Origin: an uncultured Paraburkholderia sp.
GTDB lineage: Bacteria; Pseudomonadota; Gammaproteobacteria; Burkholderiales; Burkholderiaceae
Direction of reading: 5' to 3'
Length of the DNA stretch: 64,000 nt
Assembly: GCA_940746715.1 (NCBI GenBank)
Contig: CALNWN010000001.1
Span: 124,001 to 188,000 of the forward strand
Shown here piece after piece: positions 61,388 to 64,000 of the stretch; within the stretch, counting starts at the first letter, position 1; every line of letters begins with the position of its first letter. A program made the translations under genes and the position numbers. The notes beneath the pieces are model-generated. The model searched no databases and was not told where the DNA came from. It saw only the letters and a program-made list of their open reading frames with translations.

Positions 61388-62925
61388 GCACAGCGCGGCA
61401 TCGCGTCGGCTGGTTCAGCGCGGACACACTGCGCGGCGATTTTTTCCCGTGGGTACTCGCGGTCGTCACCGGCCTCGACTACTTCGACAATTCGGTTTTC
61501 TCCTTTTTTGCAAGCTATATCGCGGGCGGCGTCAACGCTTCGCCGGATGAGCTCGTGTGGCGTCGAGCGCGTACGCGGTGGCCGCGGTGCTCGGCATCCT
61601 GCAGCAGGAATGGTGGGTCGAACGCCTCGGCTACCGGCGCTATGTGGCCGGTTGCATGCTGCTCTACGCGGCGGGCGCGGCGGCTGCGGCACTCAGCGAA
61701 TCGTCTGTGGAACTCGCGTTCGCACGGGGCTTTCAGGGCTATCTCATCGGCCCGGTGATGGGCACCTGCCGAATTCTCATCCAGATGAGCTTCACGCCCA
61801 AGGAGCGTCCAGCAGCAACGCGCGCGTTTCTCATACTGATCGTGCTGAGCAGCGCGCTTGCATCGCTCGTCGGCGCTCAGTTGATCGCCTGGTTCGGCTG
61901 GCGCGCTGTTCGCGTGCACCGGCGCCAATAGGCCTGCTTTTCGCCGTGCTGGCACGGCTCGCGCTGCCCGACGTCGGCAACCGTCTGCCCGAGGAGCGCG
62001 GTTCCGCGCATGTCTGGCCGTATCTCGTGTTTGCCTTTGCGCAGGGCTCGCTGCAAATCGTCATGCAGCAAGTGCGCTTTCAGGTGTTCAGCGCGTCGCC
62101 CGGTCTCATTCTGCTGACGGCCGCAGGCATCGCCGCGCTCGGCTGGTTCGCGTATCACCAGTGGCATCACCCCGCCCCGCTCATGCGTCTTCATGCGTTG
62201 CGCGAGAAAGTGTTCCAGGCGGGGCTCGTTATTACTATCTGTCGAGGGCGTTCAGCTATCTGATCTCGCGTTTCCTCGAAAGCGGTCTCGGCTATCCCGT
62301 GGAAAATACCGGACAACTCGTGGGCGTCACCTCGCTCATATCGGCGAGCGCGCTCTTTATATACCTTCGGTATGCCAAACTTTTGACGCGCAAGAAGGCG
62401 ATCATCGTGCCCGGCTTCGCGATCGCGGCGCTCTCGGCCGCGTGGATGACGCGCATGTCGCCGACTGCAGGCGAGGCCGCGCTCGTCGGAACGCTGCTGC
62501 TGCGCGGCCTGCTGTTGCTCTTCGTCGTCCTGCCAGTCGCCAATCTCACCTTCAGAATATTCGCGATAGAGGAATTCGCGCACGGCTACCGGCTGAAGAA
62601 TATCGTGCGGCAACTGACGATCTCGTTCGCGACGGCCTCGGTCATCATCGTCGAGCAGCATCGGCAGGCATTGCATCAGGCGCGCCTCGCGGAGTTCGCC
62701 AATCCGTACAATCCGGTGTTTCAGAACTCGCTTGCCGCGCTGACGCAGGCGTTTTCCGCCGCCGGGCGCCCGGTCGCGGACGCGCATGCGCTGGCCGTCG
62801 TCGAAATCAGCCGGGCGGTGGCGCGGCAGGCCAGCTTTCTGAGTTCGCTCGACAGCTTCTATTTCCTGATCGGCATCGCGGTATGCGGCGGGATGTTTGC
62901 CGCCTGGCAAAGACAGATCGACTAA
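61384..62925 (+). pseudogene. major facilitator superfamily permease, three or more frameshifts
   Basis: The frame from 61384 (MSTARHRVGWFSADTLRGDF) holds the first helix region. It shifts near 61560 (one G lost after DELVW), near 61905 (around GWRALFACTGA) and near 62235 (one G lost before YYYLSRAFSYLISRFL). Between these points the membrane helices are clear (YVAGCMLLYAAGAAAAALSE; ALVGTLLLRGLLLLFVVLPV). About 512 residues and 12-14 helices are expected, as in the EmrB-like drug-efflux group. It is paired with the broken MerR regulator upstream; both are dead. Confidence 0.87.
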
Positions 62926-62940
62926 CGGTTTCATCGGCCC

Positions 62941-63786
62941 ATGCTTTCGAAACTCACTCAATGGCTCGGCGCCCGCCGGCGCGAGCGCGCGCTGCGCGAC
63001 TACGCGATCGACGACGCGCTATGGCAAGCCACGCTCGACGGCCTGCCGTTCCTCGCGTACCTGGATGCGCCGGACCTCGCGCGCCTGCGCGAAATGAGCA
63101 GCCTGTTCATCGCGCAAAAGGAGTTCTCGACCGCGCACGAGCTCGAGCTGAGCGACACGATGACCGTCGCGATTGCGGCCCAGGCGTGCTTGCCGGTGCT
63201 GAATCTGAGCCTCGACCTGTATCGCGGATGGGTCGGCGTGATCGTCTATCCGGGCGAATTCGTGATTCGCAAGACGGTCGAGGACGAAGACGGCGTCGTC
63301 CACGAAGTCGAGCAGGACGCGAGCGGCGAAGCCTGGGAAGGCGGCCCGGTGATCCTCTCTTGGGAAGACGCGCAGATGACGGACGGCGCCGACGCGTACA
63401 ACGTGGTGATCCACGAATTCGCACACAAGATCGACATGCTGAACGGCGAGGCGGACGGCCATCCGCCGCTCGTGCGCCGCTGGCACGCGCCGCTCGACTC
63501 CGACGTGTGGGCGGACGTGTTCGATCCCGCCTACGACCAGTTCTGCGCCCGCGTCGACGCCGTGCCGGCGCGCCGCTGGACGCGCTTTGAGCGCGAATCG
63601 CTGATCGATCCGTACGCCGCCGACCATCCGTCCGAGTTCTTTGCGGTGTGCAGCGAGGCGCTGTTCGTCAAGCCGCGTGCGTTCGAGGCGGAATATCCGG
63701 AGCTCTACCGGCTGCTCGCGCGCTATTACCGTCAGGACCCGGCGCGCGTCGGGCTTGCGTTCGCGAAGAATTCGTCAAGCGACTGA
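62941..63786 (+). CDS. mtfA: zinc metallopeptidase MtfA (M90 family)
   Basis: MtfA in E. coli binds the Mlc repressor and has aminopeptidase activity. The zinc motif HEFAHKIDMLNG is at about residue 158, with SYEN-like downstream Glu (HPSEFFAVCSEALF) near 235 as the third ligand. It begins MLSKLTQWLGARRRERALRD, is 281 residues, intact, and lies 15 bases after the broken permease. Mlc-type glucose control has not been shown in this group, so the name reflects family membership. Confidence 0.9.
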   Translation: MLSKLTQWLGARRRERALRDYAIDDALWQATLDGLPFLAYLDAPDLARLREMSSLFIAQKEFSTAHELELSDTMTVAIAAQACLPVLNLSLDLYRGWVGVIVYPGEFVIRKTVEDEDGVVHEVEQDASGEAWEGGPVILSWEDAQMTDGADAYNVVIHEFAHKIDMLNGEADGHPPLVRRWHAPLDSDVWADVFDPAYDQFCARVDAVPARRWTRFERESLIDPYAADHPSEFFAVCSEALFVKPRAFEAEYPELYRLLARYYRQDPARVGLAFAKNSSSD

Positions 63787-63900
63787 TTTTCTGGCATAAT
63801 CGCCTTTTTTCGACCATAGGCAAGTGGCTCGCGCCTAGATGCGGTCCGCGCAAACAGCGGCTGCACGCGGGTTGGCTACCGCCAGATTAAAGGAAAGACC

Positions 63901-64000
63901 ATGAAAGAAGGCATCCACCCGGATTACCGCGAAGTCCTGTTCGTCGACGTGTCGAACGACTTCAAGTTTGTGACGCGCTCCACGATCCAGACGCGTGAAA
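63901..64000 (+). CDS. rpmE2: 50S ribosomal protein L31 type B, start only
   Basis: The frame starts [20 protein letters not shown] and continues [13 protein letters not shown] to the window edge. It lacks the CxxC zinc residues of the long L31 form near the start, as in type B L31. AAAGG precedes the ATG. It follows mtfA by 114 bases, in the rho-to-rpmE neighbourhood. Confidence 0.93.
   Translation, partial: MKEGIHPDYREVLFVDVSNDFKFVTRSTIQTRE

Overview
The window is high-GC DNA whose gene content and order fit a Burkholderia-type betaproteobacterium (Burkholderia/Paraburkholderia/Caballeronia group). Markers are the ompR-envZ pair, ahpC-ahpD, ispD-ispF next to mfd, the phaC-phaA-phaB-phaR polyhydroxybutyrate (PHB) cluster, surE-pcm-nlpD-rpoS, ffs-dnaX-ybaB-recR and trxA-rho-...-rpmE. 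These assignments rest on protein recognition only; no search was run.

The outstanding property is gene decay. About 23 of roughly 55 protein genes carry visible lesions: premature stops at otherwise well conserved positions, frameshifts, short tandem duplications, and deletions that weld neighbouring genes together (fetB to ligD, kdgK to bktB). Housekeeping genes are open along their full length: mfd, rho, dnaX, rpoS, bamD, ispD, ispF, recR, trxA, envZ/ompR, rluD, rlmD. Broken genes are mostly dispensable: PHB synthesis, P450, LigD, an ABC importer, sugar kinase, CoA transferase, MFS permease, one sensor kinase, RimO, PgeF. That split, together with deletions and multi-base duplications, argues for real reductive evolution rather than base-calling noise, as in a recently host-restricted symbiont. 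Leaf-nodule Burkholderia/Caballeronia symbionts are one known precedent; this placement is inference. No insertion sequence, prophage or CRISPR array was seen.

Layout. 1-2.5 kb: edge of a membrane protein, a small unknown protein, tRNA-Leu, a squalene-synthase-family protein with altered Asp motifs. 2.7-7.5 kb: ompR-envZ, ahpC-ahpD, ispD-ispF. 7.6-14.3 kb: mfd, argE, broken threonine dehydratase, mscL. 14.4-18.6 kb: signalling operon (broken sensor kinase, intact receiver protein, intact hybrid kinase). 19-26 kb: decay zone (AsmA, fetAB, ligD, P450) with an intact ku. 26.5-30.2 kb: serB, two small membrane proteins, metC, an exported protein. 30.3-38.7 kb: bktB, kdgK, rimO, phaB, phaA and phaC all broken; only phaR is intact. 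39-45.6 kb: pgeF (broken), rluD, bamD, rlmD, an exonuclease, rpoS. 45.6-49.6 kb: nlpD, pcm, surE (frameshifted into pcm), a quinone oxidoreductase. 49.7-53.8 kb: a three-gene ABC importer with one or more lesions in each gene, and a broken CoA transferase. 53.9-58.3 kb: recR, ybaB, dnaX and the SRP RNA. 58.7-64 kb: trxA, rho, broken merR and MFS genes, mtfA and the start of rpmE.

Functionally the window keeps replication/repair, transcription, envelope assembly, isoprenoid, serine, arginine and methionine steps and redox/stress control, while carbon storage and several transport and catabolic functions are being lost.
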